Shown here in pieces: positions 12,470 through 23,404 of a stretch of 64,000 bases of DNA (position 1 is its first letter; each line of letters starts with the position of its first letter). The translations under genes and the position numbers were made by a program. The stretch spans positions 1,857 through 65,856 of the forward strand of contig UZAN01040187.1 in assembly GCA_900618425.1 (NCBI GenBank), in the 5' to 3' direction. The notes under the pieces were generated by a model. That model was not told where the DNA came from and made no database searches. It worked only from the letters and a program-made list of their open reading frames with translations. The DNA is from Echinostoma caproni (taxonomy: Eukaryota; Platyhelminthes; Trematoda; Plagiorchiida; Echinostomatidae).

Positions 12470-12840
12470 TGGAGCACTCGCTCGCTCGCTCGCTTGCTCG
12501 CGCAGCCTCGTATATCCGTTAGGATTTGCACGCGCAATCTGCGAACCGTTTGTCTGCCGCCAGGCAAACATGCATCGCGACGTACGACGAACTGTCGATC
12601 GATCGATCGTCGTTTGCTTGAATCGATCACGCGATGTCATTTTCAGGGTGGGGTGTACGTACACCAGGCAAACGGGTCGCGCAGTCTGAGTGGTCCGGAC
12701 TGATAGTTCAGGTAGGCAGGCGAAGGATCGACAGGATTGGACCAAACCTACTTAAGAACTGGGGAGGACGGACATACAGTGATAGACAGACAGAGACAGA
12801 CGGCAGTGGACAAATGCCGTCTATTGGACATTGAGACACG
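12470..12840. promoter_or_regulatory. CpG-rich block, possible promoter
   Basis: CpG dinucleotides are dense here compared with the flanks. Included are a (GCTC)n run (12476-12502), a perfect CGATCGATCGATCG palindrome at 12596-12609 set inside ACGACGA/TCGTCGT arms, outer CATCGCG/CGCGATG arms, and two copies of CCAGGCAAAC. A 3' splice-like TCATTTTCAG at about 12648 and a donor-like TATAG|GTACGC at about 12856 could bound a non-coding first exon on the plus strand. Open frames over 100 codons on both strands follow from low stop-codon density in GC-rich DNA. Confidence 0.35.
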
Positions 12841-13463
12841 TGCCACTACTTTTATAGGTACGCAAGCTGAAACCCTTTACTTTTGTTTGGTCCCCAAATT
12901 TGATTTACATCACTTTCATTTTAACCATTTGTATTCGGTGTGCTCAAATTGCATTTCTGAAGATAGTTCAAAGTGCAGGATCTGGAGTGTGCAACTCCAC
13001 TCACATCTGATTAGTTGCGCGACGTTACCAAATCGTTCTAGACAGCTCTTTTACATAAAACTGCTAACTGTTCAAAAAGCCCAGTTAAGTATTCTCGTAA
13101 TTGAATAAATACGGGATAAAGTGCACTAGCTTCATTGAACATCATTGATTTTTTTAAAGAAAACACAATACAAGCTCAGCTTGCAGTCGTTTGAATTCTT
13201 TTTTCATTTGATCAGTTAAAATTTTGTGAAATCCACTTCATTTGAACCAAATGCTTACAAGAGAGTTTCCGGCGGTATATCAAACAATACTTCTCATGTG
13301 AGTATCAATTCGCTTATTTCAAGGACATCGTTGACTGATATCGATATCGATCTTATTTTTAGTATGTGAAGTATACATGAAGACTGTAGTGAACTAGTTT
13401 GTGGTTTTATTTTCCGTTCTCAAGTTTGAGGTATCTAGTTATGATTGTGTGTTTATCATGTGT

Positions 13464-13545
13464 GTCGGTGGTTAAGCGGTGTAGGTGATCCTGATCGCCA
13501 AATTTAAAACCGTCACCACCACCGCCACCGCCACCATTACCACTG
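13464..13545 (+). mobile_element. tRNA-like SINE fragment with CAC/CGC repeat (family C)
   Basis: GTGGTTAAGCGG (13468-13479) is a good box A. The box-B position is decayed (TTTAAAACCGTC). It runs straight into CACCACCACCGCCACC, as box B does in the related copies at 36432 and 51311. It is probably a 5' fragment of the B/C family. Confidence 0.45.
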
Positions 13546-13904
13546 CTACAAATAACATTTCACATTTCCAAAACACACCTCATTGCATACAACGACTTCC
13601 ATTTGGTGCAAATCACAACTATCTGTTTATGTCTATGCTAAGATAATATCCAATTTTGGCACCTCTGAAATGAAATTCCTAGTTTAAGCAGCGGCAGACA
13701 TATACATGAAAATAAGAGTTTGAAATTTCACAAAATTAAACAGCAGAGGGCAGGAATCTCATTGTCGCGAGGAGCTGCCGCCGATAACTGAAGCCCCGGG
13801 AGTTGGATCGGTAAACCATATAAAGCACCTATAGGTCAGGCGTAGTATTCAACCGGACAACAGCAAAGCTGCTTACCAATAAAGTTGACTATCGGTGGCG
13901 AGGC

Positions 13905-13985
13905 TTAAACCTCGAACCGTAGGATCCAAAGCGCGCCGGTAGCAAAGACTAAACCACTGCACCGCCACCACCACCACCAGTGTCT
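13905..13985 (-). mobile_element. tRNA-like SINE fragment (minus strand)
   Basis: On the minus strand the order is (GGT)n, box A TGCAGTGGTTTAGTC, about 35 bases, then box B ACGGTTCGAGG. The spacing is right for a tRNA-derived promoter. The sequence beyond box B does not match the tails of the plus-strand B copies, so the family assignment is uncertain. Confidence 0.5.
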
Positions 13986-14197
13986 TCAGTCTGGTTAAAA
14001 GCTTCCAATGTGCATACCTAAAAGCGATTTGATTTCGTCCACGTGACACTGATTTGGTTTGGATCAATGCACGTACCTTGGCACTCCTCCAGATGCACTC
14101 TGTTCCTTTTGGTGATGGGCATTTGACACACTTCCACGTCATGTTCTGGTGCGAGACTCACGGACTCTATTGATCTGTTTTATGTCTCTACTTTATG

Positions 14198-14218
14198 AGT
14201 GTGTGTGTGTGTGTGTGG
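14198..14218. repeat. (TG)n microsatellite
   Basis: A short uninterrupted GT dinucleotide run. Confidence 0.85.
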
Positions 14219-16018
14219 TTTTTTCCACTGAACCTTTGTCGATTTTTATTACAGCCCAAGTAACCACAAGGATACGCCAAACACTGTGTTAGACTTAATC
14301 TAACCGTTTCAAATTGTCGAAGAGGAGAGGACAGGGAAGGAGAGCTGTATGTTCTGGAAGTGAATAAGAGTATCAAATCAAAGTACCATTGTAAGGCAGT
14401 GATGAAACGGAATATATTCACTATCCTTTGAGCTCATTATTTTCTCCGTGATTACTATCAATTAGGACAATACCATTAGTTCTAGTGGGTTAAACGCTAA
14501 AAGGCTTCGGGATGTCAAAAGAACAGATGTGTCACAAAATTTTACCTAGCCCGGAACACGCTGTTAGTAAGGGTGCAATTCCTCAGTGTCGTTCGGCCTA
14601 ATCTCTTTCCGGCCAACTCTCAACCAGAAGGTTTGCCGCTCAATCCCTGGCAAGGGATTCAAACAAGTGCGACATGAACACGAATCCCAACAAGAACTCA
14701 ACGGCCGTCTAGGGGCTATCTGATGAAAGGATTCCACAGAACTAGCCAAAGAAACGACCGATGAAACATTTTCAAAGTTTCGCAATAAAAAAAACAGTTT
14801 GCAGACATGTTTCCTTCTCGTACCTTAAACTTCAAGCGTACGTTATCAGAACTGTGTCTGCATAAGTGTTCAGTCAGGTGAATGAGTGAGAATCAACGTT
14901 TTGTGGCACAGAAATGAGTAGGAAGATAAACGACTTTCCAAATATTATCGTAAAGTTCAAAAGATACGAGAATGTTTCATGTGCAACGTGTCACCAGTAC
15001 CCGGCCAAAGACAGCTTTCTTGGTCGGGGGATTTATTCTCATTTTTTGTACGGAGATGTTTGCGACTAGTGAGTGTCACAGCCAGGTTTGTGCATAGGTA
15101 CATTCTTAATCGGCGCTAATGCTATCAACTTCTGTGCCTCTTCCAACAGGAAATCAAACCGACAATTTTGAGTTAAAAGTCCTCTTTAGAGTACCGAAAA
15201 CAAATTAACAAAAAATGGCTACACCGAATTGTAGTATTAGTGCCTACAATGAAAATAATGAGCCCCGGTTTTGCGTGCACACCGAAATAGATGATTACGG
15301 TACGTCACCTGTACCGGGATTCAGATCAAAGAAAACCGACCCAGATTTGATTTGGTTTTTGTGGCTACAATATGCCTTGTGCAAAAGTTACACAACAGAA
15401 CTTTGATCTGTTCGCCTACATCACCACTGTTCCCCCACTCTCACAACCATTTCCGGTCAAATTAGATCAAGCGTCATGTTTGTACTAAGCTATAGTTCAT
15501 TTTGACATATTCAACTATGATGTACACACCTGTAAATGTATGAACTTGAGCAGGAAGTTACAAAATGATAAGTCTATTTCAGACTTTCGTTGTGGAAAGT
15601 CACCTCCTCACCGCAATGTGATGAACTTTGAGACTGTAACAGAAATAATTAATTTATCAGGGCCAAAAATCCGCATACAACTCAGAAACACCACTTAGTT
15701 AACTGCTATGCGAATCACGCGGGAAGTGATCAGGGAAAAGAACTTCTTTTGATAGACTTTCTATTTCTCAGTTTTTAGATTCGTTTATCGATCTGGTTTG
15801 GGTCAATATGTAATACGCAGATTGCCGGTAATCTACCCAATCAATTACAGAATGATATCAGGTTATGACAGTGAATGGTGCTCACTCGTCCCCAGTAGTT
15901 TTTATTCCAGATAATTAACACCCTGCTGGCAAATAAGTGACTTAGATACTTGGTATCGGGGTTATGAGTTCGTGTCGGTAAAACTAATTTCATGTGAGTA
16001 ATGGAGGATTTGGTTAAA
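14219..16018. other. Unassigned intergenic stretch
   Basis: No coding, RNA or repeat feature is supported. A short ATG frame at 15215-15406 is open for 63 codons but has no splice or family evidence. Confidence 0.5.
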
Positions 16019-16297
16019 TTTCAAATGGGAATTCGTCGTGTATATAAACAAACTTTCAAAGATGGGTTGTGCTATATCGTGTAAATGGAAAATGAAAAAC
16101 GGTCTGATCAGCTGCTCGGTGGCGTAGTGGGTAGCACGCTTGCGTTCTGCCCATGAAGTCCCGGGTTCGATCCCCAGTCGGGTCGATGGATTCGCACTGC
16201 TGATGAGACCCAACCGGGTCGAAACGGCTGTCCACTGCTTCCTAGCTTTTCAGTTCACGCTTCATTAGCTATATACACGACGAATTCCCATTTGAAA
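16019..16297 (+). mobile_element. Family A SINE with intact-looking hammerhead and 28-bp inverted ends (copy A3)
   Basis: The best-preserved copy. The tRNA-like promoter has box A TGGCGTAGTGG (16120-16130) and box B GGTTCGATCC (16164-16173) at tRNA spacing. A hammerhead ribozyme follows at 16194-16238. The ends are a perfect inverted repeat: 16019-16046 is the exact reverse complement of 16270-16297. tRNA head plus hammerhead is the Sm-alpha arrangement of schistosomes and of animal retrozymes. Perfect terminal inverted repeats are not part of that description, so this copy may be a composite or foldback form. The tail lacks poly-A. It would move by a reverse transcriptase supplied in trans. 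Confidence 0.85.
16194..16238 (+). ncRNA. Hammerhead self-cleaving ribozyme (type I layout)
   Basis: Conserved CTGATGA (16200-16206) is followed by a 5-bp stem II with an AACC loop (GACCC/GGGTC, 16207-16220), then GAA (16221-16223). Stem III is ACGG/CTGT with no loop (16224-16231), one G-U pair, and the cleavage base C at 16232. Stem I pairs GCACTG (16194-16199) with CACTGC/CAGTGC-type sequence at 16233-16238, with one C-C mismatch in this copy. All invariant core bases are present. The loopless, nearly self-complementary stem III suggests activity as a dimer. RNA cleavage is predicted and has not been shown. Confidence 0.8.
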
Positions 16298-17084
16298 ACG
16301 TAATTTCGCAATGAATATTGTTGATCAACCCCGGGGGTGTTTATTCTGCTCGGACGGAAAAAGCGTATCATGGTTATTACATCAATACCGACTACTTGAG
16401 TTCCATGCATCTGGCGTGCCAAGGCACACACACACTCACACGGATGCGTGTCACTGTGAGAGACTCTCTATAGTTCGGAAAAATGAAGGCGACTGATTAA
16501 GCCACTGTGTGCGGATAATGCCCGGAACACCACTCGCTAGTCCGAAAGTCAGGGCACACAATATCCTCACAGATATATAAACACACCTACATGCTTCGCT
16601 CCCTCCCCAAATCAGTTCGATTCTGAATAATTGAGGCGACGCCCCAAATGAAGCAATCATGTGGTAGCGCGACCGATTAAGTCCTGGCCCCTCCTTTTCA
16701 GTTTTTTTAACAATGATATTCAATCGATTCTTCAAATGTCGGCTGAATTCTCATCGCACGATCGGATCGGTCATTTGGTGGAGACGTGGTGCGCAAATTT
16801 GATAACGCACTTTTGCAAATTGAAGCTGAACTGAGCTACACACCTTAATTTTGGGTTGAATAAGTTAGTCAGGGTTGGAGATATTGGTATCACGTTTTGG
16901 ATTAAATAGCAACAACTGAAAACGGACTACAAAAATCAATAATAGAGAACAGTGTTACAAACAACTGATCCGTCACATCACATGAAAGTTTGAACGGCTC
17001 CTCTCTCAGGCTTTCCCAGTCTAAGGATCCAATATTGTTTGAACATCTTTCGCGGTTATCGAGCAGACCAAATAGGGTACTTAC

Positions 17085-17180
17085 AATAAAGATCAGTATT
17101 GAAGAGTCCGAGAAGATTAACGCGTGTTCCTCGCTTTTCTCATACAGAATTATGTTGTTGTGACAGAGTAGTTGATCACA
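17085..17180 (-). CDS. Candidate internal exon, unknown protein
   Basis: Read on the minus strand, TGCATTTCAG precedes the exon and a perfect GTAAGT donor follows ATT. The 96 bases are open in phase 0 at both ends and encode 32 residues beginning CDQLLCHNNIILYEKSEEH. The donor is as good as any in the window. The pyrimidine tract before the acceptor is only moderate. The frame continues open past the donor for about 60 codons. No domain was recognised. It may belong to the same minus-strand transcript as the candidate exons at 20 and 39 kb, but nothing links them directly. Confidence 0.28.
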
Positions 17181-18475
17181 CTGAAATGCAGGCGTTCTCG
17201 TGATTAATAGATGAACCAATCTGAATGAAACATAAATACATCCAGATTGTGAAGTTAATCGGCTACCGAATCATACTGCTTATGTTCAGACAAAATGACA
17301 CTCTTTGTTCAAAATGGAACAGTCAGAAACATAGTATCGTTAGCCTTCTTCGCCTTCACTTTCTGACAAACGTTGTTTAGCTTTGCAGAAAACTAACGGA
17401 CGTTTATTTAGCGTGCAGACCTTACAATGATGCTAGTTCTTTTAGATTTAAAATATTGAAGATGGCCATAAGTTTTATGACTCAAACTACGAGCCTCACT
17501 CTACCCCACTGTCAAGCAAACACGCTATGGTATGTTCAACCCATAGAGAACCACACATATAAATATATACAAGAAATCTAAACGATACTACTGCGGAACT
17601 ATCTCTCTCACACACCAAAATAACTTACCCTCACGGGGTTTACACTTTATCTCCTTGGTAGTGTATAGACAATTCAATTCTGGTCCAATTTCACCCTCCA
17701 TTCTGATCGGGTCGCGTTTTGGCAGAGCTGTGTGTGTGTACAGAAAAGGCAAAACTAACCAGAGTTTATCGATTCAACAGAAGTAAATGCACATATTTTA
17801 CTCAAAACAATTTATGGAAGAGAGACAAAACTTGCATTGTTTTATGTTTCACCTCCACATGCATGCAGTTCACGCAGCTACCTGGATGAACTCTTTCCGT
17901 GTGCAACTAAGGTCCGTGCATTCTACCAATCTGAGGGAATTTTATAAACGGTTCATCAAGTCACGTTGGATGGGAATAAAAAAATCAATTCAGACACTGA
18001 TTGTCCTCTGAATTTCTTACCCAATACTGATCGATATGGGAGAATGGTCAATAGCGAGGGAGCAAATCCACCGCGTGATGGACAGACCGTGCGTGCGCGC
18101 GCGCGATTCAACGATGGAGTAGTACACTTTCAGTTAGCAGCCAGCTACTAGTTCACTGGTGTCTTAGTGCACTGCAGTAGTAAAAGTAATCATCTTTTCA
18201 ATAACATCTTCATTTAACCTGATAGAAACACACACAGACAAAATCTCTCGCTTGCTATTACACACACTCTCTCTGGAGCCTGCACATGTTCCAGAGCTGT
18301 CTGTCTTGATGCACCGTATGGTGCTCACGTAACAACATTGCAGTTGAGAGTGCTTTTTCACGCCTGCGTGTGCGCGCACATATACATACGCACAATCACG
18401 TGATCGGTAAATGTCATGAGAATGGGAAATACAGTTGTTTTTCCGAGAATTAATTGACGCACACAGAACAGACTT

Positions 18476-18748
18476 TCAGTGATGAACATCATATATAATA
18501 CAGATGATGGGTTGGCGATTTGAAAGGTGTAATGATTTTTGACGTATCTCAATTCGCTGATGATTAATACAGACTAAACTGTGGTGCGTGATAGTGCCAC
18601 GTGTGTCGATCCATATTGCACAGTTGGTGTTTGTTACACGCGACGAAAATTGCTGTGCGTAGTATGCTAGCCCAAAGATGTTGAGAACGTTATAGTTGAG
18701 GCCTATCGAGACCTCAGTGTTGTTGTAAGGTGGATTTTCTACCACAGT
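18476..18748 (-). CDS. Weak candidate exon, unknown protein
   Basis: A minus-strand frame of about 90 codons opens just after a TTTGCTGTAG acceptor-like site. It has protein-like composition with an NNT glycosylation sequon (PPYNNTEVSIGLNYN) and two cysteines. Possible donors inside it (CGT|GTAACA) are weak, and the frame ends at a stop at 18476. No family was recognised. Kept because it lies between two other minus-strand candidates. Confidence 0.17.
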   Translation of the reverse strand, partial: TVVENPPYNNTEVSIGLNYNVLNIFGLAYYAQQFSSRVTNTNCAIWIDTRGTITHHSLVCINHQRIEIRQKSLHLSNRQPIICIIYDVHH

Positions 18749-19474
18749 CTACAGCAAACTAAAACCTAAAGAATTGTAAACACGAAACGATTCGCTGGTC
18801 AGCATATACATAGCAGATGTGCACGCTACTCAAACTGAGTTATTCCACTTCGAGCACTGGAGGGATAGCTAGTGTTCAGTCAGTCTATCTGTTGGTAAAC
18901 ATGCAGATTCGTATGGTAGAATGGTGTACCGTATCACACGAAGGTTTTATTTTCCCGGGCTAAGGTCAAAGGAGAATGAAGTGACGTTGTCAGAGATTTT
19001 CGGCACACATACGTCAAAGTGAAATCGGTCATCTGTGCGGCTTTTGTTCAGTGTCGGCATTGCCTAGGTTAGTGGTTGACCCTGGTGAACGCTGTCAAGG
19101 AGGTGACAGGTGATCGTCGAGGTTGATTGGAACAGGTTGCACACGATTTTTAAGACCAACTGAATAATCATGATGCGTTGGCCTACGGGATTTCTACAGG
19201 TACCTAAACATCCTAAATTGGACTAGTTCCACCGGTCAAATTGCACCAGAATGCATTGTGACCAGGGGCAGTGAACGTTCTGTCGAGGGCTCTGTTGTAT
19301 GCATGTCACTAAAGAAGAGTTTGCCTATTATCAGCTGCGTAAAGCGAAGTAAGACATAAAGATGAACATATTGAGTTACTCGTATTTACTAAAAGTAATT
19401 GGGAAGATTAAGTAAATTGTTTTTCATCATTATGCTATGAAGTCACAACTATGAAATAACAGCAATAGATGAGC

Positions 19475-19545
19475 GGTACTGGTTGTCAGTTTATCGTCTC
19501 GGGGTTTGTGAATTCAAACCCGGATGTTGATAAACGACATTACTG
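19475..19545 (+). mobile_element. tRNA-like repeat fragment
   Basis: Box B GAATTCAAACCC is clear, and a GCGGTACTGG-type sequence stands at box-A distance upstream. The tail does not match family A or B. A TGACCTTGACCT direct half-site pair lies 90 bases downstream at about 19628. Confidence 0.3.
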
Positions 19546-20033
19546 GAAAGATGTAACATAACGAAGATATTATCTTTCTTTATTCAAAGCAGAAACGATT
19601 GTGTGTATTCTCACCTTTTCTTTGAATATGACCTTGACCTAGAGGGTTCCACTCAGCGGGAAGGTCACCTAATCCCGTAATAGGGTCCCGAACGATCACT
19701 AAAATAAATTGAAAAGTTGACCCAGTCAATGAAACGAAACGCCACACATAAAAAGAAATGAGTGCTTGATAGTCGCTTTTATTAAATTTCCAAATGCACG
19801 CTATACCGTTAACGAGTTTGTTTACGTGAAATTTCAGATTTTGCATTCCGATTCGAGCTGAGCAGTGCACAATGTCAGCTCCACTCAGCACGTTTTGAGT
19901 CAATCTAAAGAGACTTTTGTTAAAAATAAGCTCAATTTTATTAGCGCTCTTTATTTTGATTTCATCGGTCTGGGGGCATAGCCGTTTCAGGAATCAGTGC
20001 ATTTCAGGAGTGACCGCTCCGATTCGTGAATAC

Positions 20034-20167
20034 TTGCCACAGATCATTCGGTTGGCAGAGAAAAATACCATCTGGTATATTCACAAAACCCAACCGATTT
20101 TGGTCGTTACACACCAGTTCGACGGTGATGGTCCCGATTAGTACAGTGGTGTTCACTTCAACATTTT
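20034..20167 (-). CDS. Candidate internal exon, sushi-like spacing
   Basis: The minus strand shows a pyrimidine-rich acceptor (GGTTTGCTTTCGTTTGCAG), then 134 open bases, then CAA|GTATTC. The product reads NVEVNTTVLIGTITVELVCN and, further on, GIFLCQPNDLWQ. An NTT sequon, two cysteines and a Trp four residues after the second Cys are reminiscent of the second half of a sushi/CCP domain (V-x-x-x-C, then C-x4-W). The N-terminal half with the other cysteines is not in this exon. The domain idea is inference. Confidence 0.27.
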
Positions 20168-20760
20168 CTGCAAACGAAAGCAAACCAAATAAACCTATGG
20201 AATAACTGGCAATGTACGGTCCTTTAACTGTTCGAACTGGGTTATCTGAATGATTCATTGGGACATGAAGTCAAAATTTGCCTACACGTGCTACGTACAA
20301 AGTTGTACTCTGGATAAAAGTGCACTAAGTTGAATCCATGTTCGTTTTGCACGCATTTGTCCTATTCAATAGTGTCCTTAGGCAAACCGCTTTGATGAAA
20401 CACGGTTTTTCATGGATCGCTGGCACATAGATCAAAAACAAAACAGTTTCTGAACTTTTCGTGCAAACTTGGTGAATAGATGCCAGCGGTATTTGGTGAA
20501 ATATGTTCTTTTTGTTAAAAACACATTTTCGGTGTAAAAAGTAGATATACATTGACGGTTTAACAAGATAAACAGCATTCTCTGGCTTGAAAAGTGCGAT
20601 GTTATGGTTGGCGTATGCAACATTAAAAATAAACCGATCTATGTTGTACAGAGCAGAGAAGTACTTCAGAAGATTTCAAACAGTGGAGGCATGGAGATGC
20701 GTTTACGGTATTTCTGAGTTTACAGTTGCAAAGATCAGTTGAATTCATCATCATGATCCG

Positions 20761-20848
20761 AATAATAATAATAATAATACTATAAAGAAAAATAATAGTA
20801 ACAATAATAATCGTCATTATGCATCAGCATCGTCATCATCATCATCAT
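20761..20848. repeat. (AAT)n and (CAT)n microsatellites
   Basis: AATAATAATA runs at 20761-20778 and around 20790-20810, then CATCATCATCAT at 20830-20848. Confidence 0.85.
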
Positions 20849-21261
20849 GACCATCAGCGGAGGTAACAGCAGCGGGAGTAACAGTTGAACGAGTATTTGC
20901 ATCAACTGTCTTCGAAAGAAAAAATCCGAAGCCATCATTTAGAGGTTGCGTAGGCTAACTAAAACTATACAATTGATAAGGGTGGATATTTGACTGATAA
21001 ATGAAGAACTATTTCGAACCTGCATCTCAAGGTTTGCAAAAGTACAGATTTTTTCGAATGATAGTGCTAATGAAAGAGATTCGAATTCGGCACCCATTTA
21101 TCCACAAATCATATTCAAATCATTTATCGAGTTTCACCATCAATTCCTCACTACTAAAACTTGAGTGTTTACTGGAAGCCACAAACTGGTATCCGTATCA
21201 GAGGTTGTAATAGATGACATCTGATCGCACGAATGTGCTGAACATTTGAAAGGTTAACCGT

Positions 21262-21510
21262 TCAGTTCAGTTCAGTTCGGTTTATACAACCATTAACCAA
21301 GCACTATCGTACATCGGTTTTGGTCGCTGTATTTTGGTCGCCCATTTCGATGAACATAAGAAGAAAGACAGGAAAGGTTGAAAGGGAAAATTTACAGTTT
21401 CAGTGGACTAATCTTGCAGAGAAATTGACAAGATGCAAGAAAACACCACTGTGTACGACACGCAACCAAATCACTCAGTCTCTCTAACCAGCTCAGGGGA
21501 GAAAGGTTGC
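21262..21510 (+). repeat. Family R dispersed repeat (copy R2)
   Basis: Starts with CAGTT units like R1, then TTTATACAACCATTAACC, GGTTTTGGTCGCTGTATTTTGG, AGAAAGACAGGAAAGGTTGA, TTGACAAGATGCAAG and CACTCAGTCTCTCTAACCA. Divergence from R1 and R3 is substantial and includes small indels, so it is an old copy. The sequence after 21500 differs from the other two. Confidence 0.7.
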
Positions 21511-21774
21511 CGGGGTGCTGCTGATCCAGTTGTTTTATCCTACCTAAGTTTATCTTCATCGCAACTGGGAATCGGAAAACACGCAGTCCACTAATATCCT
21601 TCACACACTGATTCCACAAATCGTAAGCATAAATTAGGACTGACCATTCTGTGGTAGTGTTATTCACTGGAACGCTGGACTAGAGATCACGTTTACTCCA
21701 GTTTAGACCACCCTTACACCCTTCATTCACAATATAATAGTCACGTACATTTGGAAGCACAGAGCTTCAAATTA

Positions 21775-21969
21775 ATGATATTAGGTGATATTAAGTGCGC
21801 CGTTTGCACAAATCATGAGGGTTTCGTGGCTGCATTAGTGTTCTTCAAATTGCGTTCGTTTTCTCCAGCTAAGTGGAAAAGTAACAACTGTTTAATGAAC
21901 ACAAATGGTATCCACAAATATTGCATCCGCGCATGTGCTAATTGCGTAGGTCAGTTAAGACCAGTTCAG
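21775..21969 (+). CDS. Candidate first exon, cysteine-rich unknown protein
   Basis: From ATG at 21775 the frame runs 65 codons to CAG|GTAATG, a strong donor, in phase 0. The product has six cysteines at residues 8, 11, 39, 50, 54 and 57 (KCAVCTNHEG ... YCIRACANC), a spacing typical of disulfide-rich or metal-binding modules, but none was recognised. The start is not preceded by a notable Kozak context and the frame is open further upstream, so an internal exon is possible. A tRNA-like box pair at 21975-22035 begins just inside the predicted intron. Confidence 0.3.
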
Positions 21970-21974
21970 GTAAT

Positions 21975-22040
21975 GGTGGTTGAGTTGTGCTTGTTGTTAG
22001 ATCTTTGTTTTGTGGTTCGTATATTCGAACCTCACAGTCA
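21975..22040 (+). mobile_element. tRNA-like repeat fragment
   Basis: TGGTGGTTGAGTTGTG resembles box A and TATTCGAACCTCAC resembles box B, at about 40 bases spacing. No family tail was recognised. Confidence 0.35.
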
Positions 22041-23263
22041 TTGAATAACAGTCTTCCATTGATCGAGGCTTAATTCCGGAATGTTTATTGCACAGATGAA
22101 CGTAAATAATGAAGAGTCACTAACTCAGAATCTGTTTTGACTCCAAAGACATTGTTCTGTTTAAAGTTATTTCTTTTCCTTATACAAATGATTAACACAA
22201 TCTGATGAGGCAACTCAGGTTGAATAATATTGACAAAAATACGCTACCGAGGTTCCCGATAAATTAGTGCATGAACCATCACTTCTTTCACTTAAATATA
22301 GCGTCAAAGTGCAATTACTGGAAATACCGAAAATGAAATTACTTTACAAATCAGGATTGTTATTTTCAGGTTAAATGTTACTTAATTCGAGAGAATGCAG
22401 TAAACCAAACCACGTGATGATCAACCTCATCTGTGCTTCGATTATTCTGTTTTGTTTTCATGCTAGGTGTTCCACCCTTGCTCATTCTTTCGTTCAACTG
22501 TTTTGCATCACGTGATACCTATCGTACTCTCCGATCAGCCAATTAGAACAAATGATGATTTAACTGGTAGGCATAGTGAGCGATGCGTGGGATCTTGTGC
22601 TTCTGACTCATTCAAACACCTACGTATCGATTAAAATAGATTCATAAACCTGAAATGGAACACGTGAATATGAAATTACTATTCTTTGATGAAAACTACG
22701 TTTTCAGTGTTCAAGACATTTACTTATACTAGTTATACCGACATGTTGCTGTTCTGACAGACCACACAGTTTCTAAAACATGAGAAACTTGTTCTTGGTA
22801 GTTGAAGTAAACATAGCATATATTACTAGGATTCATGGTCCGAGTGCTATGGAATGAGGCACAAAGAGTACTTATGCCTACCGGGTACGAACAACGATTC
22901 GGTTTTCAACTAGCATAATTTGAATATCTACGCGCAATGATCATCACGATACTCATGTGTCCGGAACCGTGTCTAAGCTTACTTCGATTGTGCAAACCAG
23001 TGCTTGCATTTAGAAACGGCAAGTTTCTTTCGAGCGATCTTATGCCATCATCGCGGTACCGGCCATAGGTGTACTCACAATAGACTAGAAAACAAAAGCA
23101 ATAAAAAGAAAAAATATAGATTTTCAGATGTAGCGGTTACGAAATGTTATCATCAATTTGTATAACTAAATAATGATGCGTTTCTGGATCACTATCATGA
23201 AACANAAGGGTTCTACTCAACCGCTGTTTGAATATTTATTAGCAACTATGCGATATAAATAAA
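22041..23263. other. Unassigned intergenic stretch
   Basis: AT-rich, with no supported gene or repeat. CTGATGAGG near 22202 lacks the rest of a hammerhead. Confidence 0.5.
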
Positions 23264-23404
23264 ATGAAGGTGCTCTCTCTTTCTCTAGGAAGAACTTGTT
23301 TCGCAGAAGTGAGCCTCATGATTTCCGAAAACCGAAAAAAAGGATTTGATAGAAAACAGATATTATCAGCGATTCATAATCCCGTCTCTCCTGGTCATGT
23401 TAAG

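Noticed and set aside
12359..12745. 128-codon minus-strand frame
   Set aside because: It lies in the CpG-rich block where stop codons are scarce, its sequence is dominated by repeat-encoded residues, and opposite frames are equally open.
19917..20141. Plus-strand frame with a hydrophobic leader (SSILLALFILISS)
   Set aside because: There is no ATG (it would start at TTG), and the same DNA has a better exon case on the minus strand.
22202..22210. CTGATGAGG hammerhead-like octamer
   Set aside because: No GAAAC strand or pairing stems within reach.
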